Shown here piece by piece: positions 1 to 7,673 of a stretch of 14,567 nt of DNA; the stretch's first letter is position 1; each line of letters opens with the position of its first letter. The stretch spans positions 188,431 through 202,997 of the forward strand of contig DEML01000009.1 in assembly GCA_002359185.1 (NCBI GenBank). Reading direction: 5' to 3'. This DNA comes from Planctomycetaceae bacterium UBA2671 (GTDB lineage: Bacteria > Planctomycetota > Planctomycetia > Planctomycetales > Planctomycetaceae). The notes below the pieces were generated by a model. That model made no database searches. It was not told the DNA's origin and worked only from the letters and a program-made list of their open reading frames with translations. Both the position numbers and the translations under genes were made by a program.

Positions 1-21
1 GCGGAGCGCCCCCGCCACCCC
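1..21 (-). repeat. Edge fragment of a dispersed GGGTGGCGGG-type palindromic repeat
   Basis: Read on the minus strand, bases 4-20 match 14477-14493 at 15 of 17 positions, differing only in two central bases. The leading GGGTGGC is shared with both arms of the palindrome at 8722-8801. The element is cut by the window edge, so only one arm is visible. This looks like the right arm of a copy whose left arm lies before base 1. Confidence 0.5.
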
Positions 22-341
22 GATACTATACTTTTGGGATAATCAGTTTTTGTCAACTGACAATACCATCGGAAGGGATTGATACATCCAGGCTCCCAAA
101 TTGAGGAGCAGTTGCGAAACTCCTACTGGTTTTGAGTGTTAAATCGGTAACTGGTTGAATAATAATATAAAAGAGATTGGCCTGCATTGTCATGGGACTG
201 TTGCCTCTGGGACAAACTTTGACGACAATAAGAATAAGGTGGTTCTCAGGAATCGAAACATGGAATTTTTGATCGGATGAAGTCGATTATCAATGTAATC
301 CCCTGAAATCCGTTAATGATAATTTTGAGAAAATTGAAATT
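1..341. other. Gene-free region upstream of the ECF sigma factor
   Basis: I see no convincing coding sequence here. Bases 4-20 are the truncated arm of a dispersed palindromic repeat listed separately. Bases 50-63 form a perfect dyad, TTGTCA-AC-TGACAA, which is operator-like but has no assigned regulator. The AT-rich stretch around 155-172 does not give a well-spaced -35/-10 pair, so no sigma-70 promoter is called. The promoter of the sigma operon presumably lies in this region, and ECF factors often control their own operon, but no duplicated ECF-type motif is visible to show that. Confidence 0.6.
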
Positions 342-962
342 GTGAATGCAACCTCACAGGCGGCTACTAATCCGTATCTGAGCGATCCCGACGTTCAGTT
401 GATGCTGAGGGTACGCGAAGATGATGAAGAAGCGTTTGCCGAACTGGTCGAGAATTACCAGGATCGGGTCGTGAATATTTTCAGCACCATTCTTGGCTCC
501 CAGGAGGCCGCTGAGGATCTTGCACAGGAAACCTTCATGCGTGTCTACCGGGCACGCCGCGGATATGAACCTCAAGCGAAATTTTCCACCTGGTTATTTC
601 GCATCGCCAATAATCTTGCCAGCAATGCCCGCCGCTCTTCGAAACGACGCAAAGAAGTTCAATTCAGCAGTGGGGAATCGGGCCCGATGAAAACAGGTCT
701 CCCGGAAAAGAATCTCGCCGAGAAATCGGCTTTAATGCCGGCTCGACAACTCGATAAAGCGGAACTGGTCACCATCATTCACGAAGCGATGGAAACCTTG
801 AATGATCGCCAGCGGATGGCCCTGTTATTGAATAAATTTGAAGAAATGAGTTACTCGGACATTGGAGACACTCTGGAACTTTCCCCCTCTGCAGTGAAAT
901 CGTTACTGTCCAGAGCCAGGGAGAACTTACGAGATTTTCTGGAAAATTATGTGCAGATGTAA
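342..962 (+). CDS. ECF-type (RpoE-like) RNA polymerase sigma factor
   Basis: This 206-residue cytoplasmic protein is a sigma-70 family member of the extracytoplasmic-function group. It would direct RNA polymerase to a dedicated promoter set. Region sigma-2 spans about residues 28-100 and carries the typical DLAQETFMRVYRA motif at 59-71, followed by FSTWLFRIANNL (81-92). Region sigma-4 spans about 140-198, with a helix-turn-helix (YSDIG...LSPSAVKSLLSRAR). There is no sigma-1.1 or sigma-3, as expected for ECF factors. The linker at 100-138 is rather long and polar. The start is GTG at 342; no in-frame ATG precedes the sigma-2 domain and no strong Shine-Dalgarno is visible. The gene heads an apparent three-gene operon with an anti-sigma-like membrane protein and a second membrane protein, which suggests control by an envelope signal. 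The ECF subgroup and target promoters cannot be read from the sequence. Confidence 0.93.
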   Translation: MNATSQAATNPYLSDPDVQLMLRVREDDEEAFAELVENYQDRVVNIFSTILGSQEAAEDLAQETFMRVYRARRGYEPQAKFSTWLFRIANNLASNARRSSKRRKEVQFSSGESGPMKTGLPEKNLAEKSALMPARQLDKAELVTIIHEAMETLNDRQRMALLLNKFEEMSYSDIGDTLELSPSAVKSLLSRARENLRDFLENYVQM

Positions 963-1051
963 CACTGTTAAGTCAAGCACTGTCAAATAAAAAATTGTCT
1001 GGTATGAGCCAGAGTTACAATGATGTACTCGAAGAACTTTGAGCAAGTAGC

Positions 1052-1570
1052 ATGGTAGAAAAACTCGCCAGATTGACCGCCGATCAGCGATCGAACTTTG
1101 TCGCTTATCTTGATGGCGAATTGAGTGAGCAGGAAACGCAACAGATCGAGCGTTTGCTGGCGCAGAATGAGGTCGCGCGTCACGATATGGAATCGCTCGC
1201 GACGGTCTGGGAAGTGCTCGACACTCTGCCGCGTACCAAAGCTCCTGATGATTTCGCACAAAAAACAATCGCCACATTGAAGCTGGACGAACAGCAAACT
1301 CCGCTTGCCGAACAGGCCTGGTTTCAGAAAACCCAGGAAGTGGGTAGTCGGGTGTTGGGCTGGTGCCTCGTGATTGCCTGCGGATTTGTCGGCTTTGTCC
1401 TATTAAGAAGCTATCCTCCCTCCAGTGCAGACGCACTCATCGAAAACTATCCGGTCCTCGAACAGTTCGACAGTTATCAGGAAATCGGCTCTGTGGAATT
1501 TCTCAAGAAATTGCAGAGCAGTCCGGAATGGCTCAAACATAATCAGAATTCTGGGGAGGCAATTCGATGA
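1052..1570 (+). CDS. Putative membrane-anchored anti-sigma factor, zinc-less
   Basis: This 172-residue protein has a cytoplasmic helical N-terminal part (about 1-75), a single membrane segment at about 101-118 (VLGWCLVIACGFVGFVLL), and a C-terminal outer part of about 54 residues. The N-terminus (FVAYLDGELSEQE...IERLLAQN, residues 16-38) resembles the start of anti-sigma domains. However, the HxxxCxxC zinc-binding motif of ZAS anti-sigma factors is absent: the domain has one His (44) and no Cys. It lies 89 bases after the ECF sigma gene, and its TGA overlaps the ATG of the next gene. The family view is that such proteins hold the sigma factor inactive at the membrane. That role is inferred here from gene order and topology. 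It could instead be a membrane protein of unrelated function. Confidence 0.72.
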   Translation: MVEKLARLTADQRSNFVAYLDGELSEQETQQIERLLAQNEVARHDMESLATVWEVLDTLPRTKAPDDFAQKTIATLKLDEQQTPLAEQAWFQKTQEVGSRVLGWCLVIACGFVGFVLLRSYPPSSADALIENYPVLEQFDSYQEIGSVEFLKKLQSSPEWLKHNQNSGEAIR

Positions 1571-2835
1571 ACCATAATTCTCCAAAAGATAATGCTGAAA
1601 CCGTCATCTATCGAACAGGTTATCTCAGTAAGTTTGCATTTCCAATCATCGGGGGATGCTGCCTGCTGGTTCTGTGCGGAGCTGCATTCGGTCCGAAATT
1701 GACGTATAAAGAATACAGGGACATCAAACAGCAGATCTCCAGCTTACCCGAGCAGGATCGTGAACGGCTGGATCGAAATCTGGAAGCTTATCAATCACTT
1801 TCCAGTGCCGAGAAAGCCCGCTACTGGGAATTGCATGAGTATGTCGAACAGAACAATCTGGATCCGTTAATCGATCAATACACGGATTGGCTCGATACCC
1901 TTTCGCCTTTTGAACGGCAAAGTCTACGGAACAGCCCGGAACCAGCTGCTCAAATTGCGACGGTAGAGTCGATTCTGCGTGAAAACCGAACGCAGGATAA
2001 TCGACTGCTGCCGGAATTGATGGCTCGAATCATTTCCAAAGGAGATCGTCGCCTCTTTATCCTGATGTGGATGCTCGACCCCAATTGGAGTATCAACAAT
2101 ACGACCCCGTTTTTATTGCAGGATGATCAACTCAATCAGGTGGTCAACGAAATTCTATTTTCGCAACTGGCTTCTGCACAGCGAGATCAAATTGAGCAAC
2201 TTAAGTTGACCGGCATTCCCAGAATGTCGCGCATTCTCGGAGCTTCGATTGCGAATACCAATGACCCGGGAAAGACCTGGCCAAATCAACAGACTCTCGA
2301 ACTGGTCCGTAATAATGGACTCAAGCTTGGAAAACCAAGTGAGGAAGATAACAATCGATTTACTCGTCATCTCACAGCCGGGGCTTGGGAACGGCTTGCA
2401 TTTCGCAGTTTGTTACTAAGAAGTTTGATGGTTTCCGAAATGCGAAGTTTCGAGCGAGTCGATCAGGTTACCAATAATGAACTCCAGACTTTCTTTGCAC
2501 AACTGGAAACCCATCAGCAGGCGGCATTATTAAACAGTCCTGCTGATTATCAGGCCGAGGCTCTGATGTGGCTGTATTTGTGGGATGCTCATCGCAATGA
2601 GAGCATTTTTATGAATCATGAATTTCATGTGCAGGTCCTCAGTGAATTGCATCCCTTTGGGGATCGGGATCGCTGGAACAATGGAGGAGGCCCTCCCGGT
2701 GGACGGCGGCCTGAGGAAGAACGTGGTCGTGATGACAATCGTTTCGGACCTCCCAAAGACGGCAAAGAACGTCGTCCCGATGGCCCACCTCCGGGACGCC
2801 CACCCGGTGCACCGCCACGACCGGAAGATTCGTAA
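1567..2835 (+). CDS. Membrane-anchored protein of unknown function with a Pro/Gly/charged tail
   Basis: I do not recognise a named family for this 422-residue protein. It has a short N-terminal segment, one hydrophobic segment at about 22-42 (membrane anchor or uncleaved signal), and then a long helical, charged domain. Stretches such as LPEQDRERLDRNLEAYQSLS and LSPFERQSLRNSP recall DUF3106-like repeats of the kind LPxxxRxxLxxxxxxWxxLSPxER. The last 59 residues (364-422) are low-complexity and rich in Gly, Pro, Arg, Asp and Glu, and are probably disordered. The start ATG overlaps the previous gene's stop (ATGA), which implies translational coupling. It is therefore a likely partner of the sigma/anti-sigma pair, perhaps a periplasmic sensor or regulator of it; that role is inference. 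It ends 13 bases before the stop of the convergent DUF1501 gene. Confidence 0.85.
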   Translation: MNHNSPKDNAETVIYRTGYLSKFAFPIIGGCCLLVLCGAAFGPKLTYKEYRDIKQQISSLPEQDRERLDRNLEAYQSLSSAEKARYWELHEYVEQNNLDPLIDQYTDWLDTLSPFERQSLRNSPEPAAQIATVESILRENRTQDNRLLPELMARIISKGDRRLFILMWMLDPNWSINNTTPFLLQDDQLNQVVNEILFSQLASAQRDQIEQLKLTGIPRMSRILGASIANTNDPGKTWPNQQTLELVRNNGLKLGKPSEEDNNRFTRHLTAGAWERLAFRSLLLRSLMVSEMRSFERVDQVTNNELQTFFAQLETHQQAALLNSPADYQAEALMWLYLWDAHRNESIFMNHEFHVQVLSELHPFGDRDRWNNGGGPPGGRRPEEERGRDDNRFGPPKDGKERRPDGPPPGRPPGAPPRPEDS

Positions 2836-2848
2836 TCACTGAAATGCT

Positions 2849-4300
2849 TTAAGCAATAATTTCGTGCACAACATTGCCATGCACGTCCGTCAGGCGGAAT
2901 TGACGGCCCTGATATCGGTATGTTAACCGTTCGTGATTGACTCCCAGCAAATGCAGAATGGTCGCATTGAAATCGTGGACAGGAACTTCATTTTCGACGG
3001 GAGCGTAGCCGAGTTCATCGGTTTGTCCATAAGAGAAACCGCCCTTCACTCCGCCGCCAGCCATCCATAACGAAAATCCTTCTTTATGGTGATCGCGGCC
3101 CGCTTTAGTTTCCTTACCTGTCCCATTTTTCCCTTGAGCCATCGGCGTACGGCCGAATTCGGAAGACCAGACAACGAGCGTTTCATCGAGCAAGCCACGC
3201 TCTTTAAGGTCTTGAATCAATGCAGCGATTGGCTGATCAACCTGCTTACATTTTTTGGGCAGATTACTGAATACAGAGCCGTGCATGTCCCAGCCTTCAT
3301 CGAACAGTTGCACAAAACGGACGCCGCGTTCGACGAGCCGTCGGGCCAGCAGACAGTTGTTGGCAAAGCTGGTTTTGCCGGGTTCGGTACCATACATGTC
3401 ATGAGTCCGCTGAGACTCCGCTTTGATGTCCATCAACTCCGGCACGCTGGTCTGCATGCGGTAGGCCATTTCATACTGACTGATCCGGGTCGCAATTTCG
3501 GGATCGGCTACATCGGCCACCTGCACCTGATTCAAACGATTCACCGTATCAATAATTCCCCGCCTGCTCTCGGATGTCACGCCTTGAGGATTTGATAAAT
3601 AAAGAACGGGATCACCCTGCGAACGGAATTCGACTCCCTGATATACCGTCGGAACAAACCCGCTCCCCCAGGCACTGCTGCCTGCTCCGAGAATCTGTCC
3701 GGTGATGAGAACGACAAAGCCCGGCAGGTTCTGATTTTCAGAGCCGAGTCCATAAGTGACCCAGGAACCGATGCTGGGTCTCCCGAAACGCTCGAAGCCG
3801 GTCAGCATAAACAGTTGAGCGGGCGCGTGATTAAATTGCTCAGTGGTCACGGTTTTGATGATCGATAACTCATCCGCTACACCTTGCAGATTCGGTAGTA
3901 AATTGGATATTTCCAGTCCCGATTTCCCACATTTCCTGAAGGCATACTCAGCTGATTTTGGTGTCCCCATCAGGACAGGCTGTTCTCGAATGAAGGCGAG
4001 TTGCTTGCCTTGAAAAAATTCATCGGGACATAGCTGTCCATCTCGTTCCTGAAGTTGTGGCTTGTAATCAAAAAGATCCAGATGTGAAGGGGCACCGACG
4101 AGATGAATATAGATGACATTCTTTGCCCGAGCCGGAAAATCGGGCGTTCGCATTTCCAGCGGTTTTTCGCGACGATCAGCTGAGGCATCCTGATTCAATA
4201 GCGAGGCCAAAGCACAAGCCCCGAGTCCGTAACCTGACTTCTGTAACATATAGCGACGTGTCAGTTCGGGATTGGCAAATTGCAGTGGAGAATTTGTCAT
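2849..4300 (-). CDS. DUF1501 family protein, Tat-exported
   Basis: This 483-residue protein belongs to the DUF1501 family, which is greatly expanded in planctomycetes and distantly related to sulfatase/alkaline-phosphatase-like folds. The N-terminus has a twin-arginine signal, TRRYMLQ at 14-20, followed by a hydrophobic stretch GYGLGACALASLL, so export in folded form is likely. Family-typical motifs include VIYIHLVGAPSHLDLFDYKP near residues 62-81, LVVWSSEFGRTPMAQG, AGRDHHKEGFSLWMAGGGVKGG, and the C-terminal VPVHDFNATILHLLG and RFRLTDVHG. It lies 43 bases downstream of a cytochrome-like DUF1549/DUF1553 gene on the same strand, a pairing typical of planctomycetes. The enzymatic reaction is not established for the family; hydrolase or phosphatase-like chemistry in the periplasm is a possibility only. 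The start ATG has only a weak GAAGAG upstream. No terminator is visible in the 13-base convergent gap. Confidence 0.92.
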   Translation of the reverse strand: MTNSPLQFANPELTRRYMLQKSGYGLGACALASLLNQDASADRREKPLEMRTPDFPARAKNVIYIHLVGAPSHLDLFDYKPQLQERDGQLCPDEFFQGKQLAFIREQPVLMGTPKSAEYAFRKCGKSGLEISNLLPNLQGVADELSIIKTVTTEQFNHAPAQLFMLTGFERFGRPSIGSWVTYGLGSENQNLPGFVVLITGQILGAGSSAWGSGFVPTVYQGVEFRSQGDPVLYLSNPQGVTSESRRGIIDTVNRLNQVQVADVADPEIATRISQYEMAYRMQTSVPELMDIKAESQRTHDMYGTEPGKTSFANNCLLARRLVERGVRFVQLFDEGWDMHGSVFSNLPKKCKQVDQPIAALIQDLKERGLLDETLVVWSSEFGRTPMAQGKNGTGKETKAGRDHHKEGFSLWMAGGGVKGGFSYGQTDELGYAPVENEVPVHDFNATILHLLGVNHERLTYRYQGRQFRLTDVHGNVVHEIIA

Positions 4301-4343
4301 GGCAATTGCTCTTCGCTGTAGGTCTAAAATTTCATTGATTTAA

Positions 4344-7300
4344 TCATTGATTAATCGTTTCATCCAGGTTCAGTAGCACATTGGCTACAGAAAACCAGAC
4401 TGCTAATTCTTTAGATTCGACTTTAGCTTCCGGAAACCCTTTCAGTTTGAGTTTCATGCGTTGATCGATCAGATTGGGATTTGCTTTCAGAGTTGTTCGC
4501 TCAGATTCCAGCAACTCTGTCAGCAGGTCGATTTCCAATGTTGTTGGTTGCCGGGCGATGGCGAGTTGAAAGCCGTATATAATGCGTGCTCGATCGGTTT
4601 CATCGCTGGAATTCTCCAATATCCGAGTCGCCAGTCCCAGTGCCATTTCTGAATAAGCGGGGTCATTGAGTAACGTCAACGCCTGCAGTGGCGTATTGGT
4701 TCGGGGACGTTTTACAACGCAGGCGGTGCGGTCGGGAGCGTCGAAACTCATCAGTGAAGTATAAGGGGCATCGCGTTTCCAGATGATGTAAATTCCCCGG
4801 CGGAAGCGATCTTCGTCTTGAGCAGTAATCCACTTGGGTTGATTGCGTCCAATCGAACGCCAGATGCCATCCGGCTGAAATGGCATCACGGGTTCTCCGC
4901 CCATTTTTTCGGAGAGCAATCCGCTGATAGCGAGCGCGTTATCGCGGATCATCTCGGCCTGCATCCGGAACCGCGGTCCGCGGGCGTAAAGGGCATTGTC
5001 AGGATCGGCCTCCAGAAGTTCGGACGTCAAATCAGCCGATTGTCGGAATGTTGATGAGAGGACAATCTGTTTGAGGACATGCTTCATCGACCAGTTATTG
5101 GAACGAAGTTCGTCGGCCAGCCAGTCGAGTAATTCCGGATGTGTGGGCGGTTCTCCCTGCGTCCCGAAATCTTCGGGAGTGGTGACGATGCCTCGACCGA
5201 AAATCTGCGTCCACCAGCGATTGACTGTCACTCGGGCAAGAAGCGGATTCTCGTCTGACACTAACCATCTGGCAAAACCAAGTCGATTCGCTTCGTAACT
5301 GTTCTCGGGAACAGAAAATAGCTTCGGTAAACTGGCGGTAACTTCCTGAGCGGGGTTCAGATAATCTCCCCGCGATAACACGTGAGTTTTTCGGGGCTCA
5401 TCCAGTTCCACCATCACCAATGTGGTGGGTGGTTCAATCTGTTTCAGTTTTTTGTTGATGGTTTCGATCTGCAATTCGAGCTTGGTCAGTTGAGGATTCT
5501 GAGCAGAATAAAAGTCTCGCAGTTTCTTCTCATCTTTGGAATTGATTTTATCTGAGGCAGCGAGCTTTCGGATTTCCTCAGGGATCGACAGCATCGTCGG
5601 ATCGCCCCCAAATGCAGAGACTCGAACGCAACCAATCGTCCGACCGCGACCGTAATTCTGATCGAGAACGATTTCAATATGGTCTCCTGCATTCAGTTTT
5701 ACTGGTTCAACGAGTGTGAACTGCGACCAGTGCGGCTTGCCGAATTCCTGTCCGATCGCCCAGCCAGTTTTTCGATCTCCATCGATTGCCTGAGTGACAT
5801 CCCAGCGTTCCTGAGAGTAGTCGGCGCTGGCATTCGCCAGTTCGAGACGAGTTCGTTCTTCGCCGTGAATCCGATTCAACTCAACTTCACTGAGAATAAA
5901 ATTGGATCGAACTTCATCACCCCGTCCGGGTCCCATTCCTGGGACTTCTGGATGAATCAAGGCTTCCACTCGGATCGCTGAGATTTGCGATAGTGGAGTT
6001 TGTGTTGTCAAAGTATAAATGGTAGTTCCCGGTATGCGGCCAGTCACGAGAACTGACTGATCCTCCAGAATTGTGCTGGTTTCTCCCCCGGTCGATTCAA
6101 ATCCATTGACAGAGAGGACCTGCCATTCCGGTTTTGCCGAAGTGCTTTTCAGCTGAGTCAACCAGAGTTGAAATTCTTCCTCGGAGGAATCGAGGGTCGC
6201 TTTCTGCCGGGCTTGCAAGTCAGCCAGTTGTTTCTGTAACTCTTTTCGTTGTTGCTGCTCGCTTTCAGGAAGAGGCAACTCCATGGAAGGGCCGTAGAAG
6301 TCATAAGTGACTCCAGCCGTCTGCTTCACTTCCAGCGGTGTATTATTGAAGTAGGCGAACAGGCGATAATAATCTTCCTGAGAAAAAGGATCGTATTTAT
6401 GATCGTGACACTGGGCACATTCCATCGAAGTTCCCAGAAAGACCGTGCCTGTCGTATTGACGCGATCGAATACCTGATTGACGCGATTCTGTTCGGGATG
6501 CACTCCCGCTTCGACATTGCAGGTGACGGTACGATGGAATCCGGTCGCAATTTTTTGACTGGGTGTCGCATCGGGCAAGAGATCGCCAGCAAGTTGTTCG
6601 ACGACAAACTGATCAATTGGCATCCCCTGATTGAATGCGGAGATCACCCAGTCTCGAAAGGCCCAACTGTCGCGGAGCTGGTCTGCCTGAAAGCCATTCG
6701 AATCTGCATAACGTGCCAGATCGAGCCAGGCGACGGCCCACTTTTCTCCAAAACGAGGCGAAGCGAGCAGGTCGTCAACAACGCGTTCGTAAGCCTCTGA
6801 AGATTGATCGGCTTCAAAAGATTCAATCTGATCGGGAGTCGGAGGCAGGCCAATGAGAGCGAGAGAAACTCGTCGCAACCAGCGGGCGCGATCGAGTTCA
6901 GGAGCAGGTTCAAAGCCGGACTCCTGTATTTGCGTTAAGACAAAAGCATCGACAGGAGTTTTCACCCAGGATTGATCTTCCGCCTCTGGAATATCCGGCC
7001 TGACAATCGGCTCATACGCCCAGTGTGTTGCGACTGCAGCCGAGTCTGGCCAGTTGGCTCCCTGATTGATCCATGTTTTCAGAATCTGAATCTCTTTTTC
7101 GGCGAGTGGCTCTCCATCGAGCGGCATCAAATCGCCAGCATCGGCGTCCTGCACACGAGTAATCAGCAAACTTTCTGCTGCATTGCCGGGAATGATGAGG
7201 GCTTCTTCAGAATCTCCCGTGCCGAAAGCGGCTTCCTTGCGGGAAAGTCGAAACCCGCCCTTCTCATGAGATTCTCCATGGCAGCGGAAACAATGCTGAC

Positions 7301-7436
7301 GCAAAATCGGCTGGACGTGCTTTTCAAAATCAATTTCTGATTTTCGATCAACTGCCTGAATCGGAGCCTGCAATCCGCACAGCATAATTCCAGCGCTCAG
7401 GAAACAGAGGCATTTAGTCAACGTTACAGTATTCAT
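4344..7436 (-). CDS. Planctomycete cytochrome C / DUF1549 / DUF1553 (PSD1) secreted protein
   Basis: From the ATG at 7436 this protein has 1,030 residues. That start is preferred over an upstream in-frame codon at 7595 because it is followed by a signal peptide (hydrophobic KCLCFLSAGIMLCGL, probable cleavage near IQA) and preceded by GGGAAG 9 bases upstream. Domains in order: PSCyt1 haem-binding domain with CFRCH (C49, C52, H53) after the typical VQPILRQH; DUF1549 (PSCyt2) at about 150-365, including ECAQCHDHKYDPF with a second CxxCH at 340-344; a short coiled coil (about 390-415); a beta-rich insert at about 440-610 with AIDGDRKTGWAI, which looks like a discoidin or carbohydrate-binding module; and a second coiled coil at about 640-670. 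The DUF1553 (PSD1) C-terminal domain begins near FARWLVSDENPLLARVTVNR. It probably acts in the periplasm together with the downstream DUF1501 protein. A role in polysaccharide or redox metabolism is often suggested for this family but is not proven. Confidence 0.92.
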   Translation of the reverse strand: MNTVTLTKCLCFLSAGIMLCGLQAPIQAVDRKSEIDFEKHVQPILRQHCFRCHGESHEKGGFRLSRKEAAFGTGDSEEALIIPGNAAESLLITRVQDADAGDLMPLDGEPLAEKEIQILKTWINQGANWPDSAAVATHWAYEPIVRPDIPEAEDQSWVKTPVDAFVLTQIQESGFEPAPELDRARWLRRVSLALIGLPPTPDQIESFEADQSSEAYERVVDDLLASPRFGEKWAVAWLDLARYADSNGFQADQLRDSWAFRDWVISAFNQGMPIDQFVVEQLAGDLLPDATPSQKIATGFHRTVTCNVEAGVHPEQNRVNQVFDRVNTTGTVFLGTSMECAQCHDHKYDPFSQEDYYRLFAYFNNTPLEVKQTAGVTYDFYGPSMELPLPESEQQQRKELQKQLADLQARQKATLDSSEEEFQLWLTQLKSTSAKPEWQVLSVNGFESTGGETSTILEDQSVLVTGRIPGTTIYTLTTQTPLSQISAIRVEALIHPEVPGMGPGRGDEVRSNFILSEVELNRIHGEERTRLELANASADYSQERWDVTQAIDGDRKTGWAIGQEFGKPHWSQFTLVEPVKLNAGDHIEIVLDQNYGRGRTIGCVRVSAFGGDPTMLSIPEEIRKLAASDKINSKDEKKLRDFYSAQNPQLTKLELQIETINKKLKQIEPPTTLVMVELDEPRKTHVLSRGDYLNPAQEVTASLPKLFSVPENSYEANRLGFARWLVSDENPLLARVTVNRWWTQIFGRGIVTTPEDFGTQGEPPTHPELLDWLADELRSNNWSMKHVLKQIVLSSTFRQSADLTSELLEADPDNALYARGPRFRMQAEMIRDNALAISGLLSEKMGGEPVMPFQPDGIWRSIGRNQPKWITAQDEDRFRRGIYIIWKRDAPYTSLMSFDAPDRTACVVKRPRTNTPLQALTLLNDPAYSEMALGLATRILENSSDETDRARIIYGFQLAIARQPTTLEIDLLTELLESERTTLKANPNLIDQRMKLKLKGFPEAKVESKELAVWFSVANVLLNLDETINQ

Positions 7437-7448
7437 CAGCAAACTTCC

Positions 7449-7461
7449 CGAAGTCACTTCG
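7449..7461. promoter_or_regulatory. Perfect 13-base palindrome just before the cytochrome-operon ribosome-binding site
   Basis: The bases read CGAAGT-C-ACTTCG. In the minus-strand mRNA the dyad ends directly 5' of the GGGAAG Shine-Dalgarno of the cytochrome-like gene, 12 bases before its start codon. It could be an operator or a small hairpin affecting translation. A dyad this short can arise by chance, and no binding protein is known. Confidence 0.25.
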
Positions 7462-7596
7462 AGGTCATGTAAAAAACATCTAACACCCTTTATACGTGAA
7501 AGATTAAGGTCTCTACAAGGTTGAAGAATCAAACTCGACAACTTTCTGACTGATCGATTCCTGATAAAGAAGGTGAGAATCTTTGAGGGGATCAAC

Positions 7597-7626
7597 TTGC
7601 AACCCCATATGCTGGCAGGCTAAACT
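7597..7626 (+). promoter_or_regulatory. Possible sigma-70 promoter of floA
   Basis: TTGCAA (7597-7602) and TAAACT (7621-7626) each match the sigma-70 consensus hexamers at four of six bases, with an 18-base spacer. Transcription would begin near 7633 and leave a leader of about 40 bases, with AGAGGA before the floA ATG. The site falls in the 237-base divergent region between floA and the cytochrome operon. It is predicted by eye only. Confidence 0.35.
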
Positions 7627-7673
7627 AATAAACGAACTCTCAGAGACGACACTTATCAAAGAGGACGCTCATT

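Noticed and set aside
219..247. TTGACG as a -35 box for the sigma operon
   Set aside because: No acceptable -10 hexamer lies 16-19 bases downstream.
927..1436. Minus-strand open frame of 169 codons opposite the anti-sigma-like gene
   Set aside because: It lies opposite a gene with a clear membrane segment and operon context, and shows no domain or signal of its own.
3086..3595. Plus-strand open frame of 169 codons inside the DUF1501 gene
   Set aside because: It is antisense to conserved DUF1501 motifs and has no ribosome-binding site or domain.
6249..6800. Plus-strand open frame of 183 codons inside the cytochrome-like gene
   Set aside because: It is antisense to the DUF1549 domain with its CAQCHDH motif and has no independent support.
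7437..7595. N-terminal extension of the cytochrome-like protein from an in-frame codon at 7595
   Set aside because: The extension of 53 residues would place the signal peptide internally. ATG 7436 has a Shine-Dalgarno and starts directly with a signal sequence.
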